From an uncultured Bacteroidales bacterium (GTDB lineage: Bacteria; Bacteroidota; Bacteroidia; Bacteroidales; UBA932), in NCBI GenBank assembly GCA_946405485.1, contig CAMJHJ010000093.1:1-8882 (forward strand): 8,882 nt of DNA. The letters are read 5' to 3'. The notes beneath the pieces are model-generated. The model was given only the letters and a program-made list of their open reading frames with translations, did no database searches and was not told where the DNA came from. The position numbers and the translations under genes were made by a program. Positions 1 to 5,950 of this stretch are shown piece by piece (within the stretch, counting starts at the first letter, position 1; each line of letters begins with the position of its first letter).

Positions 1-142
1 AGACCGTGTACTCGAAGATCCAAGTCGAGTATCCCACCTTGAATTCGTCCGGAGCGGTGCTCTTGATTCCGTACTTGGAGGTGCCGCAGGCGGTGACCAG
101 AAGGACGGCCACAGCCGCGATTATGGTTCTGAGCTTCATCAT
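1..142 (-). CDS. Lipoprotein N-terminus, unidentified (partial)
   Basis: Only the first 47 codons are in the window; the gene continues past the left edge. The product begins MMKLRTIIAAVAVLLVTACG: a short basic head, a hydrophobic run and a lipobox (V-T-A-C, lipidated Cys at residue 19). It is therefore very probably a lipoprotein anchored in an outer or inner membrane. The mature part begins with a Ser/Lys-containing linker and then a Trp/Tyr/Phe-rich stretch (YSTWIFEYTV), which is too short to assign a family. Two ATGs are adjacent (142 and 139) and either could be the start. It lies 51 bases downstream of the S41 peptidase gene in the same direction, with no hairpin terminator visible between them, so co-transcription is plausible. 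A poor -7-like match (GATATTTG, 181 to 174 on the minus strand) could give it its own promoter. Function unknown. Confidence 0.75.
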   Translation of the reverse strand, partial: MMKLRTIIAAVAVLLVTACGTSKYGIKSTAPDEFKVGYSTWIFEYTV

Positions 143-193
143 ACCGTAAAGATTTAATCTAAGGCACCCAGGACAAATATCAAGCCACGGAGG

Positions 194-2059
194 CTACTCG
201 TTGCCCTTTTCCACCAACTCTTTCAGATTATCGATTTCGAAGTATTTCGAATAATCTTTGACGGTCAGGGTATCGCTTTCCGAGACGGGAATCTCGATGG
301 CGTCGCCGACGGCGATCGGGTAATCCGGGGTGATGCCCGCGTCGATGTTCTCACCGTCCCGGGTGCTGAGGCGGCCGCGGAAGGAGGAAATCTGGAAGCA
401 GTAGCCGTCGGCCGTGCACATGGCCTGGATGGCGCAAGCGCCGCCGCCGGAGGTCTCGCCGATCACGGGGATGCCGGCGTCCTTGAACATGGACGGGAAC
501 AGGTTGCCACAGGAGAACGAAGTGTTGGAGGTGAGGACGCCGAAGTTCAGGTTGTAACGGATATCCTTGTCCGCCGCGTCGAAGACACCGTTGAAGTTGC
601 GGTCAACCTCATACTGCACGATCGAGTGCTGGCCGGTGAGGGAGTTGGCCACGCGGAGATAGCTCTCGTCCATGATGAGGGAAGTCATCGCCATGACGAT
701 ATCGGCGGAACCGCCGCCATTGGCAGTGATGTCGATGATGAAGTTCTTGACTTCCGGATCGGAGGCGGCCTTGTACAGGGCGTCCAGGAAGATGACCATG
801 TCGTCGTTCTCGGTATTGTCGACAGTCGGCATCGGGCCGTTGCCGGCATAATAGTCCTTCCAAGCCTCCTCGTTGCGGCTGTTGAACGAGTCGAATACGC
901 ACACGACCGTATCACCCTTCTTGAAGTAAGTCGTCGAACCGTAAGCTCTCGGACGGAGAGCCGCCACCGCCTGAGCGGTCGCCTGCATCTCCCGTATCGG
1001 GGCAATCGCCTCCATCAGAAGGGCGACGACCTCCTGGTTCGCCATACCCGTCTTCTGGTATTCCGCGATCAGTTCGGCGTTGCCTTCCGAATCCTCGCCG
1101 ACAGCATCGCCAAGGACCTCCATGGCGGTGTGGCCGTCAAAATAAACCGCAGTAAGGCCGGTCATGCCGAACAGGTATTCGGTCGGCTTCTCGGAAAGGA
1201 GCAGTTTCTTGATGGTGGGACCGCACTCGATATCCTCCTCGAGGACCTTGTCCAGGCCCTTGGCCTTCAGCTCATCGTTGTATTTGATGCGGCCCGGGTA
1301 GCCGTAGAAATGGTCCAGGCCGAAGCACAGCTCCTTGTAATTGAACTCCGCCAGGTCGGCCGGACGGGTGGTCTGGGCCAGGATGGGCTTGTAGTAGTCA
1401 GGGTCGATCTCGGAGAGGCTGATCTCATTGACGGACAGGTTGGCAACGACCTTTTCGCCGTTGAAGCCGGCGTGGTGGTAGTAGAGGTCGGAGTACATAT
1501 CAGCGAGCGTGGCGAAGGGGAAATACACCGCACCCTTGCCGTCGGAACGGAGGTCGATGCCGTAGGCGCCGTAGTCCAGCGTCGTGGTCACCGTGGCCGG
1601 GAAGTAGCTCACGCTCTTGAAGCGGACGAAGGGCATGCCGTCATAATAGACATTGGCCATGCCGGGTTGCAGAAGGCCCATCTGGTTGGTGAACGCATCG
1701 AACTGGTCGGAGGTGAAAATGTCGCTGTTGATATTGACAGTAGCCTTTGCATCACCGTTGGCTAGGGTGTACTCCCCAACTCCGGTGTGGGTGACGGTCA
1801 TCTTGGAACCGGGAAGGACGATGGACTGGAAATCCGCCGCCGAGATGTACGCGACATTCGGCATGTCGTCATAGAAACGGAGCGTCACCTGGGAATCGGG
1901 GGCGATCTTGGTCACCACGGGAACGATCCGCTCGGTGTAGGTGCCGCCATCGGGCTGCTCATCGGCTACTTTGTTCTTGCTAGAATACATCCTCGGGCTG
2001 CAGGATACCGCAACGATCATTGCAGAGAGGGCGATCAGGGAAAGGTTTTTGGATTTCAT
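194..2059 (-). CDS. S41-family peptidase-like lipoprotein
   Basis: The 621-residue product has a signal peptide ending in a lipobox-like A-V-S-C (Cys20), so it is probably a cell-envelope lipoprotein. The C-terminal third carries the S41 (C-terminal-processing/tricorn-type) peptidase core. It has a strand plus glycine loop IIDITANGGG (441-450), a nucleophile-type segment LTSNTSFSCGN with likely catalytic Ser516, a VIGETSGGG loop (about 532-540), and the late GITPD motif (about 575-579). The canonical Ser/Lys dyad of CtpA/Prc would put Lys about 25 residues after the Ser, but the sequence there is GGGAC. This fits the IRBP/tricorn-like branch better, or altered chemistry. Residues 486-497 form a perfect EF-hand/dockerin-like loop (D, N, N, G, D and D at the expected places). 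The N-terminal two thirds (about 30-370) match no domain I recognise, and no PDZ domain is evident. The substrate is unknown; a role in envelope protein turnover is only inference. A good promoter lies upstream, and the start ATG at 2059 places the signal peptide correctly. Confidence 0.88.
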   Translation of the reverse strand: MKSKNLSLIALSAMIVAVSCSPRMYSSKNKVADEQPDGGTYTERIVPVVTKIAPDSQVTLRFYDDMPNVAYISAADFQSIVLPGSKMTVTHTGVGEYTLANGDAKATVNINSDIFTSDQFDAFTNQMGLLQPGMANVYYDGMPFVRFKSVSYFPATVTTTLDYGAYGIDLRSDGKGAVYFPFATLADMYSDLYYHHAGFNGEKVVANLSVNEISLSEIDPDYYKPILAQTTRPADLAEFNYKELCFGLDHFYGYPGRIKYNDELKAKGLDKVLEEDIECGPTIKKLLLSEKPTEYLFGMTGLTAVYFDGHTAMEVLGDAVGEDSEGNAELIAEYQKTGMANQEVVALLMEAIAPIREMQATAQAVAALRPRAYGSTTYFKKGDTVVCVFDSFNSRNEEAWKDYYAGNGPMPTVDNTENDDMVIFLDALYKAASDPEVKNFIIDITANGGGSADIVMAMTSLIMDESYLRVANSLTGQHSIVQYEVDRNFNGVFDAADKDIRYNLNFGVLTSNTSFSCGNLFPSMFKDAGIPVIGETSGGGACAIQAMCTADGYCFQISSFRGRLSTRDGENIDAGITPDYPIAVGDAIEIPVSESDTLTVKDYSKYFEIDNLKELVEKGNE

Positions 2060-2108
2060 TATCGTATTTGTTTAACTTGTTTTCGTGTATTAGTTTATTA
2101 ATACACTG

Positions 2109-2139
2109 CAAAGTTACGGCTCTTTTTTGATTTTGCAAG
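2109..2139 (-). promoter_or_regulatory. Bacteroidota-type promoter for the S41 gene
   Basis: Read on the minus strand, CTTG (2139-2136) is followed after 19 bases by TAACTTTG (2116-2109). The second box is an exact match to the Bacteroidota -7 consensus TAnnTTTG, and the first is one base off the -33 TTTG. Transcription would start near 2103, giving an AT-rich leader of roughly 45 bases before the ATG at 2059, normal for this phylum. Confidence 0.7.
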
Positions 2140-2170
2140 AAAAAACTGAAAAAATCCCCATTATTTGTGA

Positions 2171-2201
2171 TTTCCCCGCACGGCAAAGGTCGGTAACTTT
2201 G
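2171..2201 (+). promoter_or_regulatory. Bacteroidota-type promoter for the small membrane protein
   Basis: TTTC (2171-2174), a 19-base spacer and TAACTTTG (2194-2201, exact TAnnTTTG match) precede the ATG at 2230 by about 28 bases. This promoter diverges from that of the S41 gene. The 31 bases between the two -33 boxes (2140-2170) are rich in A runs. Confidence 0.68.
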
Positions 2202-2229
2202 CCGACGGAACATTTAAAGCTTATTCGCT

Positions 2230-2610
2230 ATGGAAAAGAAACAAAGAATCATCCTCTTCTGGGCTCTGACCATCCTCGGATTCCTCTCCCATTCGCTGGC
2301 CGACGCCCTTCCCGCCTTCTGGGGGCAAAGCATCGTAGCAGAACAGGGCCCCGCTCCCGTGGGCATGATGTCCTTCATGGTCTGCCTGACCTACCTCGTG
2401 CCGGTGGTGGGTATCCTCTTATTAGTATATGGTGGAAAGACCGCCAAGATCATCAACGCCGTCCTGGCCTGCTTCGTGGCCCTCTTCACGCTCCTGCACA
2501 TGAGCGAACTTATCGAGAGCTTCAACCCCGTTCAGCTCTTCATCATGCCGATGATGTTCGTCATCGCCCTCCTCATGGCCATCGACTCCGTCAAAATCTG
2601 CAAGAAATAA
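2230..2610 (+). CDS. Small four-helix membrane protein of unknown function
   Basis: The 126-residue product is almost entirely hydrophobic, with four likely membrane helices at about residues 7-25, 44-66, 71-92 and 101-121. The loops are short and the basic ends (MEKKQR at the N-terminus, KICKK at the C-terminus) suggest both ends are cytoplasmic. Notable non-helical segments are a loop after helix 1 with LADALPAFWG and a polar HMSELIESFNP stretch between helices 3 and 4. I do not recognise the family and see no transporter or enzyme motif. The gene stands alone: it has its own divergent promoter upstream and a hairpin terminator 34 bases downstream. Codon use is like that of its neighbours, which supports a real gene. 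Overlapping frames at the same place lack a signal or recognisable protein character. Confidence 0.8.
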   Translation: MEKKQRIILFWALTILGFLSHSLADALPAFWGQSIVAEQGPAPVGMMSFMVCLTYLVPVVGILLLVYGGKTAKIINAVLACFVALFTLLHMSELIESFNPVQLFIMPMMFVIALLMAIDSVKICKK

Positions 2611-2643
2611 GACGTAAGTCTTGTCGTTTTTATTGTTGTAGTG

Positions 2644-2675
2644 AAACCTCCACCCTATATCCGGGCGGAGGTTTT
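2644..2675 (+). terminator. Hairpin terminator after the membrane-protein gene
   Basis: AAACCTCC (2644-2651) pairs fully with GGAGGTTT (2667-2674). After an A/C mismatch, CCC (2653-2655) pairs with GGG (2663-2665) around a seven-base loop, and TTTT (2672-2675) closes the structure. The T run is short, as is common in this phylum. A much smaller hairpin (AAGAC, GTAA loop, GTCTT; 2609-2622) followed by GTCGTTTTT lies just upstream and may help. Confidence 0.72.
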
Positions 2676-2678
2676 CAA

Positions 2679-2708
2679 TTGTCACTCGCAACATCAGTCC
2701 GATTTTTG
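2679..2708 (+). promoter_or_regulatory. Tentative promoter for the YbjQ gene
   Basis: TTGT (2679-2682), an 18-base spacer and GATTTTTG (2701-2708) resemble a Bacteroidota promoter with one mismatch in the -7 box, about 39 bases before the ATG. An alternative -7 is TATATTCG (2721-2728), also one mismatch, but with no good -33 box. The preceding terminator implies that some promoter must lie here. Confidence 0.35.
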
Positions 2709-2747
2709 CAGAATAAACGTTATATTCGTATTAAGAATTGACGTGAA

Positions 2748-3068
2748 ATGATACTTACTACTACTCCTACCATTGAAGGACGCACCATTAGAGAATACAA
2801 GGGCGTCGTGTTCGGAGAGGTGATCTCCGGCGTGAATTTCATCCGTGATTTCGCGGCCAGCATCCGCAATATCATCGGCGGCCGCAGCGGGTCGTATGAG
2901 GAAGAACTGCTCCGCGCCCGCAACCAGGCCATGGACGAGCTGGCCGACAGGGCCGCCCGGCTCGGAGCCGATGCGGTCGTGGGCATCGACATTGACTATG
3001 AGGTGCTTGGAGAGAACAACGGCATGATGATGGTGACCGCTTCCGGCACCGCCGTCAAACTCGACTAA
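2748..3068 (+). CDS. ybjQ: YbjQ/UPF0145 family protein
   Basis: The 106-residue product matches the YbjQ (UPF0145, putative heavy-metal-binding domain) family over its full length, and the length is normal for the family. Visible hallmarks are the opening [14 protein letters not shown], the [15 protein letters not shown] strand-turn segment (residues 18-32), a central helix with [14 protein letters not shown] (about 52-65) and [15 protein letters not shown] (about 72-86), ending in a strand with [13 protein letters not shown]. No signal peptide or membrane helix, so cytoplasmic. Family members form homopentameric rings; the cellular role is unsettled despite the heavy-metal name. The gene is probably monocistronic, with a terminator before it and an opposing gene after it. 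Its TAA stop (3066-3068) overlaps the TAG stop of the convergent exonuclease gene (3067-3065). Confidence 0.92.
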   Translation: MILTTTPTIEGRTIREYKGVVFGEVISGVNFIRDFAASIRNIIGGRSGSYEEELLRARNQAMDELADRAARLGADAVVGIDIDYEVLGENNGMMMVTASGTAVKLD

Positions 3069-3559
3069 AGAATCTCCCGCGCGATTGCGGCGCAGGCCTC
3101 CGCGTCGGCGAGGGCGTGGTGGTGGTTGAGGAGGTCGAAGCCGCAGGCGGCGGCGACGGTTTCGAGCCGATGGTTCGGAAGGAAGCCGCCGAAATGGCGT
3201 CGCGAGGCCGCGAGCGTGTCGAAAAAGGCATAATCGGGGTAATCCATCCGATAAGTGCGGAAGACGGCCTTCAGGCAACCTTCGTCGAAGCGCGCGTTGT
3301 GCGCCACGAGCGGCAGCCCCTCAATTAGCGGCTCGATTCGCTCCCATACATACGGGAACACCGGCGCATCCTCCGTGTCCTCGGGCCCGAGGCCGTGGAC
3401 CCGCCGGCAAAACCATTGATAATACTCCGGTTCCGGGTGGATGAGACTGTAGAATGTGTCCACAATCTCTCCGTCCCGCACGATGACAACTCCGACGCTG
3501 CACACGCTGGAGGGCTGTTCGTTGGCTGTCTCGAAGTCTATGGCCGCAAAGTCAAGCAT
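3065..3559 (-). CDS. DEDDh 3'-5' exonuclease (DnaQ-like)
   Basis: This 164-residue protein is a stand-alone DnaQ/epsilon-type 3'-5' exonuclease domain. All the metal-binding residues are visible: D8-x-E10 in AAIDFETAN (ExoI), D92 in [11 protein letters not shown] (ExoII), and H147 with D152 in HHALADA (ExoIII, the DEDDh spacing of epsilon). It has no extra domains (no polymerase, helicase, BRCT or GIY-YIG), so it probably trims DNA or RNA 3' ends independently; whether it proofreads is unknown. I chose the ATG at 3559. The frame could extend to a TTG at 3568, but that codon lies inside the -7 box and would add only three residues before the conserved LDFAAIDFE start. If the promoter is read correctly, the transcript has almost no leader. 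Its gene end overlaps that of the YbjQ gene in a convergent arrangement. Confidence 0.92.
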   Translation of the reverse strand: MLDFAAIDFETANEQPSSVCSVGVVIVRDGEIVDTFYSLIHPEPEYYQWFCRRVHGLGPEDTEDAPVFPYVWERIEPLIEGLPLVAHNARFDEGCLKAVFRTYRMDYPDYAFFDTLAASRRHFGGFLPNHRLETVAAACGFDLLNHHHALADAEACAAIAREIL

Positions 3560-3561
3560 AC

Positions 3562-3593
3562 CCTGCAAAGATACGAAATAATGCCTATCTTTG
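3562..3593 (+). promoter_or_regulatory. Promoter for the DUF1593 gene
   Basis: TATCTTTG (3586-3593) is an exact TAnnTTTG box, 22 bases before the ATG at 3616. The -33 position holds only CCTG (3562-3565, 20-base spacer), a weak match, and this region overlaps the -7 box of the opposing exonuclease promoter. The two promoters therefore occupy the same DNA and probably compete. Confidence 0.6.
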
Positions 3594-3598
3594 GCAAA
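3566..3598 (-). promoter_or_regulatory. Promoter for the exonuclease gene
   Basis: On the minus strand TTTG (3598-3595), a 21-base spacer and TATCTTTG (3573-3566) both match the Bacteroidota consensus exactly. The expected start point is about 3559-3563, at or within four bases of the ATG at 3559, which implies a leaderless or near-leaderless mRNA. The -33 box abuts the -7 box of the divergent DUF1593 promoter. Confidence 0.7.
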
Positions 3599-3615
3599 GA
3601 CTCAATAACCAACGT

Positions 3616-5004
3616 ATGACGCGCGCATTCCTCCTGGCCGCCGCGGCGGCGCTTCTGGCCTCCTGCCAGGCCCCTACCATCGACACGCTCAAACCCCGCA
3701 TCGTGGTCTTGACCGACATCGGCCCGGCGGAGGTGGAACCGGACGACAACGAGTCGGCCGTACGGCTCCTCTCCTATGCCGACCGCTTCGAAATCGAGGC
3801 CATCGTCACCACCATCGGCTGGAACTGCGACCCGTATCCCGAGGAATGGGCGGAATACCTGTATCGGGTGATTGACGGGTATGAGGTCGATGTCCACAAT
3901 CTCATGAAGCGCTCCGGCCAGACCGGATTCCTCGCGGACGAACAGAAGCAGGAACTCGGCTATTGGCCCAGCGCCGATTACATCCGCAGCCGGTCGGTCA
4001 TGGGCAGTACCCGCGCGGGCATCGGCGTCATCGGCGAGGGAAATGATTCGCCCGGAAGCGAACTCCTGATCAGTCTGGCCGATGAGGACGACCCCCGGCC
4101 CATTTGGGTATGCTCCTGGGGCGGGGCCAATACGCTCTCGCAGGCCATCTGGAAAGTGCAGCAGACGCGGTCGGAGGAAGAATTCAAGGCCTTCCTCCAC
4201 AAGTTCCGCCTGTATACCATCACCGATCAGGATATGGTATACGCGATGCGCATGGATCGGGCGTACAGCTCGCATCAATGGCTCCGGAGGGAGTTTCCGC
4301 AGGACTTGATGCTGGTCTGGGACGAGAGCGCCTGGCTCAACCAAAACGCCCTGGGTGTGCGAAACTGGAACAAATATGCGGAGCTGATTCAAGGGCACGG
4401 GGAGATGGGCAAGGTCTATCCCCACTATCTTTGGGGTGTCGAGGGTGACACGCCCAGCTTCCTGAATGTCATGCCTAACGGCCTCAACGACCCGGAGCAT
4501 CCGGAGCAGGTGGGGTGGGGAGGATGCCACCAGTTCGGCATCTCTCCCGACGGCGAAACCAGCGCCTGGACCAATTGGCAGCAGCCCCTCAAGGGCATTT
4601 CCAACACTTACGAACGCAAGTTCTACACCGACGAGTTCAACGACTTCGCCGCCCGTATGCAATGGGCCGCCGAGGGAGAAGGCAACCGCAACCCTATTGT
4701 CCGGATCGACGGCCACGAGGGCCTCAAACCGCTGGAAGTCAAGGCCCATGCGGGCGCCTCGCTCCGCTTCGACGCCTCGAAATCCTCCGATCCCGACGGC
4801 GACGCCCTCTGCTTCGAATGGTGGTTCCAGGAGTTCCCGGACGATACGCCGCCGAAACTGGTCGATACCACCGAGCCGAAGATTTCTTTCACGGTTCCCG
4901 TCACCGCTGCCCCCGGCCATCAGTACCACCTGGTTTGCGAGGTCCACGACGACGGCCCTTTCGAACTCGTCGCTTATCGGCGCATTATCATTACGGTGGA
5001 GTAG
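3616..5004 (+). CDS. DUF1593 / Sde182-like nucleoside-hydrolase-fold lipoprotein
   Basis: The 462-residue product has a clear lipoprotein signal (L-A-S-C, Cys17). Residues about 27-345 form the DUF1593 domain, which has a nucleoside-hydrolase-like fold. It contains VVLTDIG (30-36) and an acidic EPDDNESAVRLL stretch (41-52) resembling the Asp cluster that binds calcium in nucleoside hydrolases, WVCSWGGANTL (164-174), and VYPHYLWGVEGDTPSFL (267-283). Residues about 360-462 form a beta-sandwich, Ig/PKD-like C-terminal domain with SSDPDGDAL (390-398). The family name comes from the cellulose-binding protein Sde182 of Saccharophagus. The enzyme activity is not established, but envelope-anchored glycan binding or hydrolysis is the usual inference. 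The ATG at 3616 correctly places the signal peptide. The GIN-domain gene follows 41 bases later in the same direction, without a terminator between them, so they may form a two-gene unit. Confidence 0.9.
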   Translation: MTRAFLLAAAAALLASCQAPTIDTLKPRIVVLTDIGPAEVEPDDNESAVRLLSYADRFEIEAIVTTIGWNCDPYPEEWAEYLYRVIDGYEVDVHNLMKRSGQTGFLADEQKQELGYWPSADYIRSRSVMGSTRAGIGVIGEGNDSPGSELLISLADEDDPRPIWVCSWGGANTLSQAIWKVQQTRSEEEFKAFLHKFRLYTITDQDMVYAMRMDRAYSSHQWLRREFPQDLMLVWDESAWLNQNALGVRNWNKYAELIQGHGEMGKVYPHYLWGVEGDTPSFLNVMPNGLNDPEHPEQVGWGGCHQFGISPDGETSAWTNWQQPLKGISNTYERKFYTDEFNDFAARMQWAAEGEGNRNPIVRIDGHEGLKPLEVKAHAGASLRFDASKSSDPDGDALCFEWWFQEFPDDTPPKLVDTTEPKISFTVPVTAAPGHQYHLVCEVHDDGPFELVAYRRIIITVE

Positions 5005-5045
5005 GTACTTCCGAATATATTTCGTAACTTCGGTTCCGATTTAAT

Positions 5046-5921
5046 ATGAAACGAACGATGAAATACCTTATCATGATTATTCTCGGCTGCCTGCTGATTG
5101 CCTCTTGCATCATCAATTTTAGCGGCGGCTCCATTGTCGTCGGCTACTGCACAGAAGACGGCATCGATTATACCGAGGTCCGCGAGGTCGGACAGTTCAA
5201 CGCCATCTCCTCCCACCTTCCTTGCACCATCTATTTCTCCCAGGCTGACAAGCAGGAAGTCCGCGTGGAAACAACGGAAGAACTCGCTCCCAAGGTCCAG
5301 ACGATTGTCGAGGACGGGACGCTGAAACTGAAAATGGCCGAGGGCCATTATCCGAAGCTCATTCTCCGCATTGTCATCTCCGTCCCTAATATCGAAAGCA
5401 TCACCATTCACGGCAGTGGTGACCTGCGTCACGAAGGGACTCTACGGGTTAGCAACGGGTTGAGTGTCAAGGTCCTCGGCAGTGGTGACATCCGGATGGG
5501 CGACATCGTCTGCAAGACCTTCGAAGCACATACCAGCGGCAGCGGCAGTCTCGGTTTCGCCAGCATCGACTGCGCGGACTTCACCGGTTCCGTCAAAGGC
5601 AGCGGCAACCTCCGGTCCGACTCTGTTCATTGTGACGGCTTCGGCGTCTCCACCTCGGGTTCCGGCGACATCGACATTGAATCCGTCGCCGCATCGGGCA
5701 GTGCGTCCGTCAAGGTGTCCGGCAGTGGCGACATCACCCTCCGCAAGGTTGCTGTCGATGGCGACATGGACCTGAAAACCAGCGGTTCCGGCGACATCAC
5801 CGTCAACGGCTCCTGCCGCGACGTCACCGCTTCCACTTCCGGCAGCGGCAACATCTCCGGCAACCTTTCCCACGCCGGCATGCGTGTCAGCACCTCCGGG
5901 TCGGGTGACGTCAATCTTTAG
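5046..5921 (+). CDS. GIN-domain (DUF2807) lipoprotein
   Basis: The 291-residue product has a lipobox (L-I-A-S-C, Cys21) and is probably surface or periplasmic. After a lead-in region (about 40-115: REVGQFNAIS, then strands EVRVET and LKLKM), residues 123 to the end are built from nine turns marked by GSG plus D, N or S, spaced 19-22 residues apart. This is the signature of the putative auto-transporter adhesin head / GIN (DUF2807) right-handed beta-helix. Such proteins are frequent in Bacteroidota and are thought to bind ligands or form surface structures; the true role is unknown. Four Cys residues after the lipid Cys (35, 60, 156 and others) might form disulfides. The start is ATG 5046; ATG 5058 (M5) is an alternative that keeps the signal peptide. 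A weak -7 (TAACTTCG, 5025-5032) may exist, but read-through from the DUF1593 gene is equally likely. It converges on GH9. Confidence 0.88.
   Translation: MKRTMKYLIMIILGCLLIASCIINFSGGSIVVGYCTEDGIDYTEVREVGQFNAISSHLPCTIYFSQADKQEVRVETTEELAPKVQTIVEDGTLKLKMAEGHYPKLILRIVISVPNIESITIHGSGDLRHEGTLRVSNGLSVKVLGSGDIRMGDIVCKTFEAHTSGSGSLGFASIDCADFTGSVKGSGNLRSDSVHCDGFGVSTSGSGDIDIESVAASGSASVKVSGSGDITLRKVAVDGDMDLKTSGSGDITVNGSCRDVTASTSGSGNISGNLSHAGMRVSTSGSGDVNL
5412..5909 (+). repeat. Nine-fold GSG repeat coding for beta-helix turns
   Basis: Degenerate 12-base units encoding Gly-Ser-Gly-Asp/Asn/Ser start at 5412, 5478, 5538, 5598, 5658, 5721, 5784, 5841 and 5898. Periods are 66, 60, 60, 60, 63, 63, 57 and 57 bases, always multiples of three. 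The first two share the identical 12-mer GGCAGTGGTGAC, while later units use different Gly and Ser codons. So the repeat is conserved at protein level and old in DNA, rather than a recent tandem expansion. Confidence 0.85.
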
Positions 5922-5927
5922 TATACC

Positions 5928-5950
5928 GCCGGGCGCGTGCCGGCAATCTT
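5928..5950. terminator. Short shared hairpin between convergent genes
   Basis: GCCGG (5928-5932) pairs with CCGGC (5940-5944) around a seven-base loop, in the 29 bases between the GIN stop and the GH9 stop. On the plus strand it is followed by AATCTTTT; on the minus strand an A-rich stretch precedes it and TATACTAAAG follows. The stem is only five GC pairs and the T run is poor, so a role as weak bidirectional terminator is likely but not certain. Confidence 0.4.

Noticed and set aside
626..1765. 379-codon plus-strand frame opposite the S41 gene
   Set aside because: Antisense shadow with biased His/Val/Gly composition and no domain or signal; the minus-strand frame has clear S41 motifs and a lipoprotein signal.
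2127..2741. 204-codon plus-strand frame overlapping the four-helix protein gene
   Set aside because: It runs through the promoter, the terminator and another frame of the better supported membrane-protein gene, with Arg/Pro/His-rich composition typical of a shadow frame.
3560..3568. TTG start for the exonuclease
   Set aside because: The codon lies inside the TATCTTTG -7 box and adds three residues not needed by the fold; the ATG at 3559 is preferred.
3538..4947. 469-codon minus-strand frame opposite the DUF1593 gene, overlapping the exonuclease
   Set aside because: It overlaps two well supported genes on their opposite strand or in another frame, and its translation has no recognisable family features.
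5412..5909. Regular short repeats considered as a CRISPR or tandem DNA array
   Set aside because: The units are degenerate at DNA level, in frame, and encode GSG turns of a GIN-domain protein; there are no identical direct repeats with unique spacers.
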